In this document: one piece after another, positions 49,401 to 61,641 of the stretch
How positions within the stretch are numbered: the first letter of the stretch is position 1
Layout of the letters: each line of letters starts with the position of its first letter
Origin: Neodontobutis hainanensis
Taxonomy: Eukaryota > Chordata > Actinopteri > Gobiiformes > Odontobutidae
Reading direction: 5' to 3'
NCBI GenBank assembly: GCA_024349245.1
Contig: JALDNG010000022.1
Location: 9,295,001-9,359,000, forward strand
Length of the DNA: 64,000 nucleotides
Translations under genes and position numbers: made by a program
Notes under the pieces: model-generated
Database searches by the model: none
The model's input: the letters and a program-made list of their open reading frames with translations, nothing else
What the model was told of the DNA's origin: nothing

Positions 49401-51484
49401 AGTTTAATGTAAAAGATATTCTGGAATAATTAGAAATGATTAATTCTTGTAGCCACCAGCCATTAATCATTGGCTTTAAGTGTGAAGAGAGGCTATTTGA
49501 GCTGGACAAAGGCTAGACAGAAAGAGAGGAGGTCCTGCACTGGTGAGACACAAAGAACAAAAAAAAAAAAACAATCAGAGGCACAGGCACATTAGGAGAC
49601 GAGCCAGTTCAACTCAGCATAACTCAGTAAGAAAGTGGCAATCCTGCCGGGCCTGTTGCCGTAGTGAGGGAACCGTTAACAAGCCCCACAGGCAGGTTTT
49701 ACAGCCCCCTGTTGTGCGTCTAGACCCCCCAGGCTGAAAACAAGTCAGGCTGACTCATGCTGACAGGGTTTTCTGTGGGTGCTCACAGACCAACAACTGT
49801 CACTTATGTGAGTACAGCACAAACACTGGTGCTTAAAGTTAAACATGCCCCCTCTGTAATTTTAAATGTGCTGTTTGGAGCGGGGCAGAGGTGAAAGAAG
49901 GAGGAGGTGGTTTTCTCAAAAAAGTGGACCAATAAAACACCAGAAAATCAAATCCCATTGCTCTTATCGCGGCGCCATTCAGAGACGTTATCTGTGCAGG
50001 TAATGTGGTTATAAATTCAATTTCTGCACTGAGATTTCATTGTTTACTGATGCCTGCATGTTCCGGGCGGCAGAGCACAGAAAGCCAGGGAGCGCTCGAT
50101 GCATGTCGGGAAAAGTCATTTAGGCATTGGCGAAGGGATGCAAAAGAGGCAAGAGGAGAAGCGGGTGAATCTGCGAGAGCTGTCAGTCTCCCAAGGACAC
50201 CTGACTCTGCTTTCTATTTTCCGCCACATGTTTTATTTAGAGGCCATTTTGTCCTATTTGGTTCCTCATTATTGGGGCTCATAGCTTAACTGATGTCAGG
50301 GGACACGTCAGACATGGGATCCTGTCATGCAGCTGATGATTTGGAGCAAAGTGTTTGTCCACTGTTCAGATAATAGGCTCCACAAGGAAGTTCAGTGCAA
50401 CAAGCAGCGAGGGGTCAGACGCTGTCAAAATCATCACCAGTTTATGATTGACATTATCCCCAAAAGTTTAATTTTCATAATCAGGCCTCTCATTTGTTTT
50501 GTCATGACGTGTGAAAATAGGGAATTAGATGCACCCTGCCCATAAGCTCTTTCCATGTGATTGATAGCTTTCAGGAGTAAATCACCTCATCTACTAGGTA
50601 AAGTCTTGATATAGTGGGGCTCCCAGCTGGCTGCTTATGGCTGCAATCCATCAGTGGGGCCCAATGGGCTGAGTCCCCCTCCTGGGTAATGTTCCTATTG
50701 ACAGCCTATGATGTGGACGCACTGACAGCAGGGAGCCGCAGCATGTGTCTGTTATTTTACTGTCAGTGTGTGTCTGTAAATAGCTTCGACAGATCCACTG
50801 AACATGCACTAACCTATAAGTCACAGGATATTGATTATAACAAAAGAAAGGGAAATAAGTGATCGTTTTACATAGCTTTAAAACTAATCAGGTAACTCTA
50901 TTCCCTCTCCAGGCAAAGTGAAGGTCCTATATGACACGCAGACCCCAGCGTGTCCCGTCTGTCAGGCCGTTCTGCGACCAGGAGAGCTGCAGGAGCACAT
51001 GGAGCAGGAGTTGTCCAAACTTGCCCATCTACAAATCAGGTATTACACCTAGATAACCTTCTTTTCAGCCAGGTTTTTAAATTCCATTTATCTTTGTGTC
51101 ATTTTTCCTCATACTTTGATGTCAGACTTTCCGCTCCATTAGCATTCAGGTGATAATTAATGTTGCCTGTTGAGCCCGTAGCCCGCAGTTGAGTTTCCTC
51201 AGGTTGTATCTGCTTGTCGCTGCATTATGTGTGCAATGTTTACAAGCTGTCTCATTGTTCCCTACATATTTCATATAGCAGCCCTGGCCTCGAGGGGACA
51301 AATCATAGAGTGAGCAGCTAATGTCCCGCCAATGGCTGCTTTGAGCCCTGCACACACACATGCAAACGTTACCTGCTGCTTAGACCAGAAGAATGATTCC
51401 TCCAATAAAGACATTACACTCCAAATCTGCTTAACGACCGCTCCGTGGACAGTAATGGTTTCAAATTGAACTTGGCCTGCGGGG

Positions 51485-51521
<37 letters not shown>

Positions 51522-54500
51522 GGGACAAGTGCAGAATGAGCCTATATTTCGCACAAGCAATAGAAATAAGCATTGTTATTGGCATTTAAAGATTGTGTTA
51601 TGTTTGCAAGTTGCATTGTATAGTAGTGTCAGAGCCTATTTCTGAACAAATCTAGACTTTTATATTCATTCCTTGTCTTTTCAGCAGTGCCACTCCAATG
51701 CACAACCAGCTCATAAGGACTGCAAAGGTAACCACAAACTTTATTATGTTTATTTGCTCAGTAAATCCTGTAGCTGGCATTCACACTTGGGTTATTTTGG
51801 CCTTTGGTTTAGTCTTTGTCTTTACATATAAAGCGAGAAGGAAGCTCCCCTACCTCTCCTCTTCGACCAGCCGAGGACATCCACTCGGATCGGTACCAGG
51901 TAAAAAATAGAAAAGTTTTTCAATTTAGTTTTTGCGTTCATTTAAGCTAAAGAAGTTTCTTCACTACTTTTGTAGACTGATTGAAAACTTTGTTCAACAA
52001 TAAGTACTAAACCAGATCAAGCCAATTCAGTGTTAAAAGTCCAAAGCATATTGTTTAAATTGAAGTTTTGTTTGCTTTCTTTGTATTTCTTGCAGACCTT
52101 CCTCCGTGTGCGGGCAAACAGACACACCCGACTAAACGGTACGTAAAGTAATGCAGTGTGTTTACATTCTGTTGTTGAACGAGCACAGAGACTTTAAAAC
52201 AGTGGTAAACCCTGTGAAGTGGGCCTATTTCTCCTGCTGTACAACTCGTAGTGGTGTAGTGCTGCTGGTGCTGTGTGTTTGGTCTGCACCCATCCCTCCT
52301 TCACCAGTCACTCAGATATCACCCCCTTTTTTTCCCACACCATCTTCACTGGCCTAGCGCCCACACGAGCAGAGGAGCTATTAACCTCTCAACTTTGACC
52401 TCTTGATATGTTAACAGTCGATGACCTCTGCTGGTGCAGGTGCTATGTCAAATCTGCCCCATTACGCCCCCACAGCGCAGGAGCCCACCTAGACTGCACA
52501 CAAGCTGGTAAGAGACACCGAGCGGCACCTCATCCCATTTCCAGCTGAGAAAGTCTTTTACATTTTATTTTTTTTGCCCTGGTTTCAGGTTCATTCTATA
52601 CCAGATGTATAAAATTAAAAATTTAAAAACACTGAAAGAAACAATGTCATTACCATCGTTTTCAGGCCTCAGACGTGAAACATTTGTTTTATAACTTTGG
52701 CAATGGCATAATATGCGTCTATGTCAAATAAAATACCTGATAAAAGATCTTATTTGCGTAATCTTCTACACAGTTTGTCCGTAATTTCCTGTTGCTTACT
52801 TGGTTTTGTGACAGAGCTGTGAGCCTCTTTGCTGTGGGCACATCTTCCCGCTGTGGCCGCTCTGAGCTGAGGGCTGTCGAGCTCTGTTAGTCTTTATTGG
52901 GCCTTATAAGAGGACAGCATAATGAGCTTCTAAATACACGTCAGTGAGGAAGAAAGGCGGGCAGCACAGGCCTCTTCTGTTGATTAATCAACCTCTCTCG
53001 CTCTCTCTCTCGTGTTTGATGAGCTCTTCCTCATCTGTGACCGTCTCTTTAACCCTCATTATGTTCAGTGGGATGGCAGCGCTCAGGTCACGGCATGCGG
53101 CCCCCGTGTGTCCCCCTCAAGAGCCACTGTCAACTTAACAGGAATTAGAAAGCTCTAAAACCTAATGTCCCTTTGTGCAATCTGCAGCAGGTCAGCTCAG
53201 AGTTGGGGGGGGTTCTGCTGTGTTGACTTTTATATCAGAATCACAGCACTGTGGAAGGAGTGGGGGGGTGACAGGACAGGGATGGGATGGGAGTAGGATT
53301 TTCTAAAATACTGAGGGGTTTGTGTGTCCAAGTTTTTCAGCATTTAGCCTAAGTTCTTCATTTTATGAAGTTACTGTGAAAAATATGTGTTGGAAAATCA
53401 CTGACTCACTGGTCCATATATTTAAAAAAAGTCACTTTGTTATTAAAGAATGAGACATTATTTAAAGTCTTGTAAACACAGTTTTGAATTAAAAACCTCA
53501 TAAGTCTCAGCAGTTTTTATGCACATTACATTTGTGATACATTTACTAACCACAGTAACTGTATTATATTTGTGTTCTTTTTGGTTTAGTCAGTTTTAGA
53601 AATGCAAGAATAGCAAGGTTTTGCCATTATTGCCCATTAACTTAACAATCTTGATGCAAAAAAGGTCATTTTTAATACTTTTGTTTGGGTCGTGTCTGTC
53701 TCCAGTCAGAATTGGAAAGCTGAAGAGGAGGAAACCAGAAGACGGACAGGTAGATTTTTTTTCATGTTAAAGACAGACTCCTGACATTTACTGATGTTCA
53801 GATGTAGTACATGTTGTTGTGGACTTTCATGATACTTCATGTTAAGGTAATGTCGGTGGTCTGACCCTGTGACACTGTTGACTGCCTTTGATCATGTGGC
53901 ATTAGGATCACTGTCAGATCAGTGTGTATCCATGTGGAAACACCAGCAGCGTGGCGTCACGGCTATAAAAACATAAAGCAGATACATAGCTGGAGGTCAT
54001 GACAGGCAGACGGACGCATTCAATGTGAAGCTGAATAATGTGTGTGTGTGTGTGGCAGGAGGCCTCTACAGACCTGATGTCACCAGAGGACGACTGGGCA
54101 GACAGGAGAAGGATACAGATGGCATCTCTTGTCGGAGGATTTAAAGGTAAATTTGATATGTGTGTGTCAGCAAGTGATGAACCCTGTGTGTGATGCCGCT
54201 CACTGAAGGGAAATAATGTGAGTGAGTGGCAGTTGAAAAAGCACTGAACTTTTCAGTCCTGATTACGGCATAGCGCACTGCCTTTAAGGTAACCTTAAAG
54301 TAATGCTTAACAAGAGGCAAGCTGTGACCTGCAAACTTGTTACACACTTGTTACTCACTGATGCTGGCACAAAGCTACAGACATGAGAAATGCAGATGTA
54401 ACAAAGTTTTCTTGTGACCTTAGAAAAATAACAGGAAACCGTTCAGTCTCTATTAATGTGTAAATATATAAATACTGTGTACAATAATATAATAAGTGTT

Positions 54501-56431
54501 TTCTGTGTCTCCTCAGGTTCTGTGTTAGTAAGTGCGTCAACAAAAGAGTGTCGAGACAGTGATGCGGACTTGGACGTGGATGGAGATGACACTCTTGAAT
54601 ACGGCAGAGCACAGTATCCTTTACATATAAGCCCCAAGAAAAACAGATGCCTATTATCACCATGGCATTGTAACAATTTCAGACCAATAAAAGTGAATCG
54701 GTGTATCTGTTCTATGTTCCTTTCCTAAACCTTTTTTTTAGATATACAGAGACAGATGTGATCCCATGTTCAGGGGAAAGCTCCAAAGAGATAACATCAA
54801 AGTAAGCTTTAATTCAACACATTAAACTATTGAAACTAAACAAAAATGTATAAATAATAAGAAATGGTTTTGTTTGCAGCAGCAGCATGTCTGATTCTCG
54901 ACTGAACCAGGACTTCCCTAAATGGTTAAATGAGGGTGAGTCAATTACTAACAGTTGATTATGTCTCCGAGATTACAACAGTTAATAATTATTGATTTGT
55001 TTATTCATATAGGGAGTCCGTCCACCAGCAGTGTAGACAAAGCAGACAGCAGCATAGGTGGTCTCCCCAAAACCTGCAAAAACACTGAAATAGAGACGTA
55101 AGTAAAGTGCGTCTATTATCACACTTATAGCATTGTAGCCTGTAACGGAGCTTGTAATCATCATATACCATAAATATAGCTTTGTCACAAATTTACAAAT
55201 GTTGCCGGTTTAGGAAGTGATTCCTGAAAACTAACAAGACCATAGGGTAATAGATTAGCCAGATTTATTCACCTAATGCACATAAAACAAAAACTTTCTT
55301 TGTCTCTAATATAATGAGACCTAAATGTAGATTAAAATCAATTGGGCAAAATGTAAACATGTGTACACTAGTCCTCATGTTAGTTAATCACAATACCACC
55401 ATAGGCCATATCTGTAAAGCAGTTTGGACATTGGACACATGCCTTTCCCGTCGTTGTGTTTCTTTGTTTGTCTATCCGTACGAGGACACTGACACCGGCC
55501 CCTCTTCAACCCCCTGTGTATGATAAATGAGACGGTGAATGCAACCAATGTAATTGCTGATAAATTTCATGCTCAGTGTCCATGTTGGCCAGCGAATAAT
55601 TTAATCTGTCTTTTGATTTATAAATGACTCTCCTGTGTCGGTCTAACTCACACCCATCTCCTCTCCTCTTACTGTCTGTGGATGTGCTCAAGCAGGCTCT
55701 CAGAGGACTCCTCGCTGACTACGCTGGATGCACTTAAAGCTCGGATACGGGAACTGGAGAAACAGTTGTCTAAAGGAGACCGATTTAAATGCCTCATCTG
55801 CATGGTGAGAATGACACCAGGGACACATGGGACACATGTAAAAAACCCACTGTAACTAAATGGAAAAACGTATCAATATTAAAATGTTATGCACTTCTCT
55901 TTTAGATTTTAAACCTTCAGATATTGGCTTATAAAGGAATGTGAATTTATAAATCAAAGTATCTAATACACTTGTTGCATTTTCACAGTTTTTTTTTTTT
56001 TTTTGCCGCTTGTTTTGTGTCCCTGTATTGAAATCTAGTGCAGTAAATTAATATTGAGCCAACTGTAAAAGAGTTTGTTGTTCTTATTAAACTTTTGTTA
56101 CAGTAAGCGGCTCTTTATGATGAGAATGTGGCTTCTTGTGGACCTCTAGTGGCTGCTTTGTGTATTACTTTGATCATTTCTTTGCTTGTGCTGTGTGCAG
56201 GACATTTACACAACTCCACTTACGTCCATTCAGTGCTGGCACGTTCACTGTGAAGAGTGTTGGCTCAGAACGCTGGTGAGAAAAACCTTTACTCACAAAA
56301 AAATATAAAAGTGCCATTTCTCTGTGTTGTTTTGCTAACAAAGAAATGTTTCTTTTAAGGGAGCAAAGAAGTTGTGTCCTCAGTGCAACACCATTACCTC
56401 GCCTGGAGACTTGAGGCGGGTTTTTCTGTGA
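37464..56431 (+). CDS. rnf220: E3 ubiquitin-protein ligase RNF220
   Basis: RNF220 is a RING-type E3 ligase; its family modulates Wnt/beta-catenin and Shh/Gli signalling and neural patterning. Exons: 37464-38055, 50913-51039, 51685-51727, 51834-51899, 52096-52138, 53706-53749, 54059-54146, 54517-54613, 54742-54801, 54880-54935, 55013-55097, 55696-55804, 56201-56275, 56360-56431. They give 1557 nt (518 aa; human about 566). The first exon encodes the conserved N-terminus (MDLHQPFKMDSPSYLP, FSAPNLDCSPLGMLSH, SAFSPAKRLKNC). A zinc-knuckle-like CPVCQ...LQEHMEQEL follows at aa 211-230. The conserved acidic string DSDADLDVDGDDTLEYG precedes a coiled coil. The C3HC4 RING uses C466, C469, C482, H484, C487, C490, C501 and C504. 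The block from about aa 305 to 340 is poorly conserved against the human protein. The sequence may be one of two teleost paralogues; I cannot tell which. Confidence 0.95.
43508..44205. mobile_element. non-autonomous DNA transposon with 17-bp perfect terminal inverted repeats
   Basis: AGCCCCTTTCACACTGC at 43508-43524 is exactly reverse-complemented at 44189-44205 (GCAGTGTGAAAGGGGCT). The roughly 698-bp interior is GC-richer than the surrounding intron and includes further subterminal complementary GTGTGAAAG / CTTTCACAC strings. The flanks (CCAT...CTAT) show no unambiguous target-site duplication, so the superfamily is not assigned; PIF/Harbinger-like is my guess. It is inserted in rnf220 intron 2. 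Confidence 0.85.
43516..44025 (-). pseudogene. 169-codon open frame inside the transposon
   Basis: The frame runs through most of the element and stops inside its left terminal repeat. A middle segment (MAVDQQLAALLFMLNAQITS, then EAKLAESRKQCEAARLRAQR) has the charged, heptad-like character of a coiled coil. The rest is Arg/Ser-rich read-through of the repeat arm. It probably derives from the 5' end of an autonomous element's gene. No catalytic DDE motif is present, so it cannot be a transposase by itself. Confidence 0.35.
51486..51522 (+). repeat. (TG)n microsatellite in rnf220 intron 3
   Basis: About 18 TG units with one CG interruption, in the 645-bp intron between the exons ending at 51039 and starting at 51685. 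A shorter TG run (54041-54054) directly precedes the acceptor of the exon at 54059. Confidence 0.95.
54614..54741 (+). other. candidate U12-type (minor spliceosome) intron in rnf220
   Basis: The donor GTATCCTTTA matches the U12 consensus. TTCCTAAAC at 54722-54730 matches the branch consensus TTCCTTRAY at 8 of 9 positions, with the presumed branch A 12 nt from the final AG. The 128-nt intron splits EYGRAQ from YTETDV. The other rnf220 donors are of U2 type. Confidence 0.75.
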
Positions 56432-56957
56432 CGCAGCCAATCAGGAGAAAGGGAGGGGCGGGGCTTGTCCTGCCTGTCAGGGGTGGACTGTGGGCAGCTG
56501 GCCTGTCGAAGACCCCCATCCTCCTCCCCCACCTTTCTTCATTTCACTCCAAACATTGACTAACCTCTGAAAGAGAGCGTGGTCCGTCTATGTGACTTTT
56601 CTTTAACGTGTACAGTTTTCAGTGTTTCAGCAACAAACAAAAAAACAAACAAAAAAAAAAAAGCAAGAACTCAGGCACAACAAATGCTTTGGGACAATAT
56701 CTAAAACTTTTCTAATCATTTTGTGTGTTTTCAGAAATGACAATTAGCTGCAAAGCACATGTACATAACTTTGTGTGTGTTTGGAGTGATGTGTGTGATA
56801 CTGAGTAGAACAAGTAATTATCATACACTGATCATTTCTTTAATCTCAATTGTTTTAGCTCTCTGTAGTTATACAATAGCATCACAATCAGGCTGTTTTG
56901 TTATTGATATGTTTCTTTGTAAAATGTCACTAATTCTAATTTTATCAATGTTGCTAC

Positions 56958-56963
56958 AATAAA
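56958..56963 (+). terminator. rnf220 poly(A) signal
   Basis: AATAAA lies 527 nt after the rnf220 stop, with TG/T-rich sequence (TGTCAGTGTTATGTTGTG) just downstream. From here to about 57,440 nothing else was seen; the DNA is AT-rich. Confidence 0.65.
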
Positions 56964-57439
56964 ACTGTCTAAAATGTGAAGGTATGTCAGTGTTATGTTG
57001 TGTATGAAGTATAAGCATCAAGTGTTAATTTAGGAGCCCTGTTATGACAAGTTCAGTAACTTTTAAGAAGGAGTTAGATTTAGATAATTAGAGACAAAGG
57101 GCTGATTGTGACCTGATCATTCACATCAATTAAAGAACATGTTCAAAATAAATTCTAGATAAATATTTTTTTACTGTATCATCTCTTGCATATTTAAGTA
57201 GAGTTAATATTGGGCTGTTTCTAAAACATTTAGGATACTACAACTGTAGATTAATTGTGTAAATGCACAAAGCTGTTTTCAGACTCATGACAAGGTAGTT
57301 CAATTGTTGTTTTCTTTTCCAAACTCCTACCTGGACCACACACTAACATTGATGACCTACTCAAGGTGTGACCTGTAGGACATAGACAAAAACAACTGCG
57401 TGCTTTAATGTGATTGGTCACTGAGCTGATGTGAGAGGG

Positions 57440-57590
57440 GATAATTCAGAGTGACAGTGAGCTGCTTCAGTAAATCACTGTGACACACACAAACGCAGTG
57501 AGCAAATTTTATTACGAGGCCTGACGGAAGAATCATCCACAGTTGAGATACTCCACGACATAGACCTACAGTCAGGCCCTGTGCGAAAAG
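57440..57590 (+). other. guk1 5' non-coding exon (probable)
   Basis: A donor GTGCGAAAAG|GTAAGGAC at 57590/57591 precedes a 751-bp intron ending at the acceptor CTTCTCAG (58341), four bases before the guk1 ATG at 58346. This would be an untranslated first exon. Its left edge is a guess, and an upstream in-frame start is not apparent. Confidence 0.45.
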
Positions 57591-58345
57591 GTAAGGACAG
57601 ACTTTTTTTTTGCTCAGAGCTATTGTTAAAGTCAGTGCAGGTGATTATATCAAAGTTATCAACGTGAATAATGTGGTGGACTTGGAATTGTAGGTAAGCA
57701 GCTTGTAAACTGAAAATGTATTATAGCTATTTGAAGTGGGTAAGACTGGTAAAAAAAAAAACTTGAAAGATGCAAAGCCACTGAAAAAAATTCTACCAAT
57801 ATCACAATTATTAAACAACTGGGTAGTTGATATGTACAGCTTCATTTGAACAACCCAAAAATGTATAGTTATAATTTAAACATTTAAAAATCCACCATTC
57901 AGTAAAACTAAATTGGTCCAGCAGTGTCCCTACAACCTCCCTGTCTTTTAGCTCATCAGGTAAATGGGTCATCTGTCCTAGACCTTTTTGGCGCTTGGCC
58001 CAGATCCAATCAATGGCACTTGCTGACCTGCCATGACTCCATTAACAGACATTTTTAACATTGACCTTTGCGGCCCTGTGTAATGAGTCATCAATTAGGA
58101 CACACATGAATATTTGGTTTAAGGAAAGATCACACAGTGTCAGGTTGAATTGTGCAGACTACAGTGTGTGTTTCTTCCTTTGGTGCCGTTAAAAGAAGCT
58201 TGGATCAAGGGATTAGCCTTAGATGGACTAACAGGATCCATGACAGGCTTTAGCAGCTCTGTGAATGAATACATGTAATAGGTCAGAGTCATTGTGTTGG
58301 GATGTATGTGTCATTCAAACCTAAAATACTGTACTTCTCAGAACA

Positions 58346-61028
58346 ATGTCAAGACCCAGGCCTGTGGTGCTGAGCGGCCCGTCCGGCGCAGGGAAGAGCA
58401 CTCTGATGAAGAGGCTGATGAAGGAGCATGAGGGCATCTTTGGATTTAGCGTGTCCCGTAAGTGTGTGCGACAAAAGGATGTTAGCTTTCTGTCTGAGGA
58501 GGAAGAAGTGTCACAGTCACGACCAATGTTTGAATTTGGAGTAAATATAGTTGGAAAATGATCTGTTCTTTTTTTCTGTTCTGCATCTGGACGTGCTTTA
58601 ACCTTTTAGGCATTTAGGCCTACAATTTCTTTAAAAAAACATTTGCAGCTCTGTACTTGAGAAATCTGCTCACGAAATACTTTGTTATTCTCACTTGTAC
58701 AAGTTTAAATTGGGAGAATACTTTCACTCTGGTCCAAATAATTTTAACGGTTTTAATAACATACACTTTCTTTACAGACACAACTAGAAACCCTCGTCCA
58801 GGAGAGGAAGACGGCAAAGGTAGTAAAATCTAAAACTGACTTTAAAGTGGGATTTTGCAGTAGGCTAAATGTCTCCTATGCCACATTCCGAAGCCTCCCT
58901 CATGTGGCTGCTCCATGACACACAAAATACTTCTTACTCCCAAGTGAACTGCACCAATGGTTTTGTTCCCTGTTGAACTCCCTTGATAAGGAGGGATAAA
59001 CCTCTGTGTGCCTTTTTATGCTTTCTCCATAGGGTTGAACAAGCTCCCTATGCTTCTGGGGGCTACTTTACTGCCCGTAGCAGACGTCTTTTCCTCGGAT
59101 GACTTAGAAACCTCATTTTCGTACCCAAATGAATCAGAAACCGCAGATACAGGTGACCTGACAGTTTGAAAACCGAGGGATGGGGGTTACTTTCATCATC
59201 CTGGCACGTTGTTTATCGATGATCTGATCTTAAAAACTTAACTTTAAAGAAATTATATTATCTCAGCATCAGTCAGTTTACACTTTGGAGTAACAAGCTT
59301 TTGAAAATAGCCCCCTGTGATTCCTCAGTAGTCACCCTTATCCAGCCCCATTTGTCTGAACCTCTCTTGTTTTTCGCCTGTGATTATTTGTGCCCAACTA
59401 TTAGCATTGATCTTCACAGATAGCTCTGACTCCCTCGAGCATCATTACATAATGACTGCAGTACACTACAGTGTAACAGCTTGTTATGTGTCTGTCTACA
59501 ACACACATGTCTGGTCTGTCTAACTTCTGGAGGGCCAGACTACAGCATGAAGCTGTACTAATGATGGTGGACCCATTAGCCACCAGCTAGCAGTAGCAAC
59601 TTACTTGTTGTCTCAAAATACTTTGCTGTTAAAGAGGTTTAGATGTCTGGAATTTTGATGTACTGCTCCATTACAGCTAATGGCTACTGTGTAAAGATCA
59701 AAGATGATCTATGCATGTACTTTTTATACACAATAACACTGCAAGGCATTCTTGCAAAAAATAACCATACGCACTTAACAACCATGAGCATGTGGCTGTT
59801 TGTTAAGACCACTGCATCTGAATAATACTGTTATGCACACATCCTAGTTTAATGTTTAAGACTAAAGTCCTTATGATGGTTGCATGTTACAGACTACCAC
59901 TTTACATCAAGGGAGGACATGCAGGAAGGGATTGATAATGGGGAATTCATAGAGAATGCGGAATTTTCTGGCAACATGTATGGAACAAGGTAAATATGTG
60001 TCTCTTAAATACAAACTATAATTCTATAATTCTATTATTAACATTCGGTTAGTGTGAAGTTGCTATTATAACGAGCAGCAGATCAGTGTCACCAGAAGCA
60101 GAAGTCTCTTACGTTGAATAACAAAGTAGCCTCTGGCCCGGCCTCAGGGATCAGAGGGGTACGTAATTGTCTGGTGACAGATGGAGCTTTAAACTCCCGA
60201 AGGTCAAAAAGAGCAGCGCCGTGGCTCAGCGCCTTTTGTGGCACGTATTATGTCTTTCTCCCATTTTCAAGAAACACACACATCTGAGCAGCAGTCCTCT
60301 TAATTTAGCCACCACAAAGCAAACATCATGAAACACAAACTCACCAGACACACATCTAATACAATAGTCAGACTGACATTATGAAGCCTTAATGAGTCTT
60401 GTATTGCACTCCAGTAAATCTGCTGTAGAAGATGTGCTTGCCAAGAACCTAATCTGCATCTTAGATGTGGATATCCAGGGCGTGAATAGGATTAAAGAAA
60501 CCGACCTGAACCCTATCTACATCTCCATCCAGCCACCCTCCATGGAGATCCTGGTAACTGACAAACTTAACAGCAACCAGACTGTTTTTATACTTCTGCA
60601 GATAGAACAATTTCATTGCTGTTTACAAATGATGGCAGTTTGTTTTTACAGTACTTTTCATTTGTTTTCAGGAAAAGCGTCTGAGAGACAGGCAGACAGA
60701 GTCAGAGGAGAGTCTGCAGAAGCGCCTGGAGGCTGCTCGCATTGATATGGAGCTCAGTGAGTCCAGAGTAATGACTGGACACTGTACTGGACTGTGCTGT
60801 TATAACGCTTAAAGGCCTTCTCTGCTGTGTGTAGGTAAAGAGGAGGGACTGTTTGATGTGGTTATCATCAATGACGACGTAGAGAGAGCCTATGAGGAAC
60901 TGAAAGCCATCCTCAATGAGGTGAGCACCAATAACCCTGTATCAGTAATGGCCTTAATGCCAATAAAGTCAGAAATACACCCTGGGATTCTTCTTCAGGA
61001 GATCACAAAAGTCCAGGAGGCCCAGTAA
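58346..61028 (+). CDS. guk1: Guanylate kinase
   Basis: This cytosolic enzyme phosphorylates GMP/dGMP to GDP/dGDP with ATP, feeding guanine nucleotide and cGMP recycling. Constitutive exons: 58346-58457, 58778-58819, 59893-59989, 60415-60553, 60672-60756, 60835-60920, 60999-61028. They total 591 nt (196 aa; human 197). The Walker A P-loop is GPSGAGKST (aa 11-19). The GMP-binding segment is HTTRNPRPGEEDGKDYHF (aa 38-55). FIENAEFSGNMYGTS and the Walker-B-like ICILDVDIQGV follow, then the lid region RLRDRQTESEESLQKRL and the C-terminal helix. All junctions are in phase. A further in-frame exon may be inserted between aa 51 and 52 (see 59033-59152). It lies head-to-tail after rnf220 and tail-to-tail with obscurin; GUK1 and OBSCN are also near neighbours in human as I recall. 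Confidence 0.96.
59033..59152 (+). other. guk1: candidate in-frame cassette exon of guk1
   Basis: A 120-bp open stretch is bounded by a good acceptor (pyrimidine-rich TTTTTATGCTTTCTCCATAG) and a donor (ACAG|GTGACCTG). It has phase 1 at both ends, the same phase as the two exons it would separate, so inclusion adds exactly 40 residues without a stop. The encoded segment includes LNKLPMLLGATLLPVADVF and an acidic SDDLETS...NESETADT tail. It would sit just before the GMP-contacting DYHF. Phase symmetry and an open frame of this length make chance unlikely but not excluded. Confidence 0.55.
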
Positions 61029-61398
61029 TACGGCTGAATATGGGTTTCTGCTGCTGAAGAGAAGGACCTACCTGAGAAACACAGTTGTCTTCACAGAATG
61101 CCACTGAAATTAACTGTTTTTAAATGCATTTTAAGCTTCAATGAAGAACTGATAAAAAGGAGGGAAAGAATGATGAATCCCATCAAGGAAAAAGTGGGTT
61201 TGTGTGAGATTAGGACTAAAAACTGTTAATAACAACATAGTCAAGGCATCTTAATTGTTCAAAAGACTTATTCCAAGGCTGTGCAAAAGCCAAGGACTTT
61301 GCGAGTGTTAACACAGTGTATCCAGTACTACATATTTATTCAAACTCACTTATTGTATGTAACTCTTGTAATACATTGCCATACTATTGTGTGTGAAA

Positions 61399-61404
61399 AA
61401 TAAA
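61399..61404 (+). terminator. guk1 poly(A) signals (also at 61490-61495)
   Basis: Two AATAAA hexamers lie 371 and 462 nt after the guk1 stop, in AT-rich DNA. Either could define the 3' end. The downstream one is followed by a T-rich stretch (TCATTTCTGTCCTTT). Confidence 0.6.
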
Positions 61405-61641
61405 TTCATTATATTATTTAAACATGTGACATTATATTACTCCATATATCTTGACATAAATATAAAATGCGTGTTTGTATTCAAGTTTGAATAAACAATC
61501 TGAAGACAATGGCATATCATTTCTGTCCTTTAATTATGATCTCATTATACAAACCTAAATTCTAATCTCCAGCTCTAGCCTTACGGCAGAACATGTACAA
61601 TTTCACATACAAACTGTTCACTTTAAGGTCAGCATTTGTAT

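Larger units (their letters stand above)
38056..50912 (+). other. 12.9-kb second intron of rnf220
   Basis: No coding exon was recognised. It contains a GA-rich tract (about 38.57-38.95 kb), a TIR-bounded transposon (43508-44205) and AT-rich repeat-poor stretches. Some of these carry homeodomain-like TAAT and PBX/HOX-like TGATTGAT motifs (about 46.1-46.25, 47.9-48.4 and 50.43-50.6 kb), which are candidate regulatory elements for this developmental gene. Other open frames of up to 125 aa (for example 48959-49336 minus) show no family resemblance. Confidence 0.55.
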
